The position numbers and the translations under genes are program-made. Below, piece by piece: positions 61,987 through 64,000 of a stretch of 64,000 bases of DNA. The stretch lies in contig OX621240.1 in the NCBI GenBank assembly GCA_951640165.1, positions 36,088,713 through 36,152,712 of the forward strand, read 5' to 3'. Source of the stretch: Pseudoips prasinana (lineage: Eukaryota > Arthropoda > Insecta > Lepidoptera > Nolidae). The notes beneath the pieces were generated by a model, which was not told the DNA's origin, ran no database searches, and saw only the letters and a list, made by a program, of their open reading frames with translations. Within the stretch, counting starts at the first letter, position 1, and the number at the start of each line of letters is the position of its first letter.

Positions 61987-62280
61987 TCATTCAAATATAT
62001 CGGCAGTTATGATCGAAAATATTGTTTTAACGGCTTTTTCAACATCGTAATAGTCATGTTTTTTTAGTGAAACCTTATACCGGAAATATTTAAAGCCGTC
62101 AAAACATATAGAAAAATAATTCGTATTTCCATCGTACAAATCGTTTGAATTAATACCGCGTATTCGTTTACAAACCAGAAAATAATCGCCAGTTTTTCCC
62201 ATTTTTTTTTCTTTCAACTTATCCGAACGACTATTAAAAAAAGTTTTTCGGAAAATCCTTAATTTACCGTTAACACTAGT
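61987..62280 (-). CDS. Hypothetical small ORF
   Basis: Minus-strand frame open from a TAA at about 62283. The ATG in 'aaaatggga' context (about 62202) would give about 71 residues ('MGKTGDYFLVCKRIRGINSN' onward to 'IITADIFE'). Mixed composition with many aromatic and basic residues is less repeat-like than other short frames here. No domain recognised, no splice or promoter signal established. It may be chance. Confidence 0.2.
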   Translation of the reverse strand, partial: TSVNGKLRIFRKTFFNSRSDKLKEKKMGKTGDYFLVCKRIRGINSNDLYDGNTNYFSICFDGFKYFRYKVSLKKHDYYDVEKAVKTIFSIITADIFE

Positions 62281-62688
62281 TGATTGTTAACAATAAAAAT
62301 ATTTTTTATTTATTTTTATACACAATGCCGTGACTCAGATAATAAATTCCCATATAGGGCAGGAGTTTATAAATATGCAATTTGCGTAAGAACATCCAGA
62401 CTCAGAATAACGTTTATGGGACACACGAAGAACCCCAAACACAGAGTCGCCTAGTTTAACCGCCTAGCCGCCAGACGTGCACTTTAATTTCATATAATAA
62501 TATGATTTCTTGCAATATAAAATTTATTAAGTTAGCTACTTATGTATTAAAACATAACCATTTAAATATAATTTAACAAAATGAACTGACTTTAGAAACA
62601 TAAGATAAATTTAACTTAAGTATTAAAAATGAAATTAGAATTAATAAATAATAATAACAGAAATATTTATGTATATAACATAAATACT
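62281..62688. other. AT-rich spacer
   Basis: Nothing recognised. Confidence 0.35.
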
Positions 62689-62902
62689 TCCTAACAATGA
62701 AGTTGGCGTCAAAAAGCTTCTCAACATCGCTGGCAACCGGGTACGTTCCCAAAAGGCTGGCAGCATTGCCACGTTGAATTGCAATGCTAATTCTTTGATC
62801 TAAATAAAACCCAGCCAGAGGTAAACCAAACGTCCCAAACCCAGATAACGTGAAGTTTCGAAACCATTTCGACATGTCACGGAAAAGTGTTAAGGCGCCC
62901 AC
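62689..62902 (-). CDS. Hypothetical small ORF or exon, possible membrane segment
   Basis: The minus-strand ATG at about 62875 begins 'MSKWFRNFTLSGFGTFGLPL', followed by 'AGFYLDQRISIAIQRGNAAS' and 'LLGTYPVASDVEKLFDANF', with codon content unlike the AT-rich flanks. Residues about 8-24 are hydrophobic and could be a short membrane anchor. After 'DANFIVRK' (about 62690) the sequence turns into AT-rich low-complexity coding, so the real end may be a splice donor ('gaa|gtattt') or a later stop. I do not recognise the family. It could be an exon of a small protein or a TE scrap. Confidence 0.3.
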
Positions 62903-62945
62903 GGCTCGAGCTTTTCAACCCCAAACGGCACAAACATATATACAA

Positions 62946-63116
62946 CTAGCTGTGCCCCGCGGTTTTACCCGCATTAAACTTTAGAAATTATAGCCTATGT
63001 GTTAATCCAGGGTATCAGCAAATTTTATTAAAATCGCTCCAGCCGTTTAGACGTGAAGAAGTAACAAACATACACACTCACAAACTTTCACCTTTATAAT
63101 ATTAGTAGGATTATAT
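62946..63116 (-). mobile_element. Helitron-like element, second subtype, short
   Basis: The plus strand starts 'ctagctgtgccccgcggttt' (complement of the CTAG 3' end) and ends 'cctttataatattagtagga' (complement of the 'tcctactaatattata' start). Internal 'atcgctccagccgtttagac' is common in this subtype. Confidence 0.7.
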
Positions 63117-63650
63117 ATATGTCATGAGATTGATGTATTTACGCCATTTAGTGGTTTACGCCGGTCTCCGCTAAAGCAGCAGCAGCGCCGACGTATCCGC
63201 TAGTCTTAGGAAGGTATGAAGGCGTCAAGGTTGCATCCCACACCATAGGCCTACCAAACAAAGATAACAAGGAAATGTATATTTGTTAAATACGCAATTA
63301 TTATTTTTCCTCCCTGTACAAAATGCTTCAGCTGATCGACATTTAATATATATTTTGCAAATTGATACGGCTGCTGTATGGCTGACGGCAAAGATATAAG
63401 TCATAAGTTATTTATTGAATCCAAATAATTTAGTACATTTCAGTTTAACATATTTACGAGTACTTATCAGTAACAATACAGGTAATTGAACTTTGGCAGT
63501 CCACTAGACTCCACACTAGGATTCCCTGTGTCGTGGAGACTAGTGTCTTCCCTTATAAAAGTATACAATGTTGTATTATTCTAATTTCTAAGTTAACTTT
63601 AGTTCGATAATCCTGCCCATACATTGCCCTTTATACATAACATATTTGAA
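63117..63650. other. Unassigned sequence
   Basis: No gene or repeat recognised. An inverted pair 'tccacactaggattccc' and 'gtcgtggagactagtgtc' (63510-63545) is imperfect. Confidence 0.35.
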
Positions 63651-64000
63651 GATATCATCACCATCATTTAAGAGAGGTAGGGCCCAGTGTTCATTAGCTC
63701 AAAGAGGAGCCCGACTAGACAAGTACACCTTGCAGAAGACATTCCCTAATAATAACATAATAATATTAAATTTCTGTTTCTGCGTGTGAGTAAGGTCACC
63801 AGAACTCATCGGGGTGGGGGGAAGGGTCAGCAACAGTTATTTGCTGGCTCTTAAAGGCCGGCAACGCACGTTTCCTCTGGTGGTGGGAGTGATCATGGGC
63901 GGCGGTGATCACTTACCATCAGGAGACCCACTAGCTCGTTTGTCGCCCTCCGATTTATAAAAAAATACATCCTATTTCACCCCGTGTGGGGCGTAAAAGA
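63651..64000 (-). repeat. Repeat cluster: families D, C and A pieces
   Basis: 63670-63765 is a plus-strand scrap of the 61490-61700 segment. 63780-63960 is the reverse complement of family C ('ggtgatcacttaccatcagg', 'gcaacgcacgtttcctctgg'). 63970-64000 ('tttcaccccgtgtggggcgt') is the family A end in reverse. Confidence 0.55.

Overview
The window looks like intergenic or intronic DNA of a butterfly or moth. It is AT-rich and full of transposable elements. I found no host protein-coding gene I would defend. The Lepidoptera call rests on dispersed tRNA-derived SINEs with conserved bodies, short Helitron-like elements that start TCTATAC and end CTAG, an R1-clade LINE, a Dong/R4-like LINE in TAA repeats, and the recurring 'ggtaagtaatcaccacc' and 'gggttcc' repeats. 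This is inference from family knowledge; no database was searched.

Layout. 1-6.5 kb: an R1 3' end, nested SINEs, palindromes and a 144-bp tandem duplication. 6.5-14.6 kb: AT-rich DNA with a broken DUF7869-like gene (minus, 7.85-9.19 kb) and an internally deleted two-ORF LINE (minus, 11.4-13.26 kb). 14.8-18.1 kb: a hAT transposon with perfect 16-bp TIRs and 8-bp TSDs that carries an R1-clade LINE fragment. 18.6-21.6 kb: a 5'-truncated LINE with a long open RT reading frame, then a second RT tail. 22-26 kb: tandem and inverted repeats, and a GC-rich PIF/Harbinger-type MITE holding a 94-bp minisatellite. 26.67-30.69 kb: an apparently intact Dong/R4-like LINE with a 1197-codon ORF. 31-35.6 kb: SINEs, a Helitron and an RTE scrap. 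35.65-41.70 kb: a nearly complete R1-clade LINE inside a SINE, with a 14-bp TSD. 42-52 kb: more SINEs and Helitrons, a 138-bp tandem array and one tRNA-Ala(CGC)-like gene. 52.1-54.5 kb: a decayed LINE that splits a SINE. 54.6-56.7 kb: hairpins and diverged repeats. 56.76-60.55 kb: a Ty3/Gypsy-type LTR element with both LTRs and a gag-protease/integrase internal deletion. 60.5-64 kb: repeat scraps and two unassigned small ORFs.

Labels used below. SINE-1: tRNA-like head 'ggtcaccgtagcctagttgg', tail 'cattgtccctagatatta'. SINE-2: B box in 'gggttcgattcccaccc', tail 'cccaggatattatt'. SINE-3: head 'cctcgttggtctagcggtag', tail (ATT)n. SINE-4: one copy. Families A to H are dispersed repeats compared only within this window. 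The autonomous LINEs could mobilise the SINEs in trans, but no partner pair is proven. Element boundaries without stated TSDs are approximate to about 10-30 bases.
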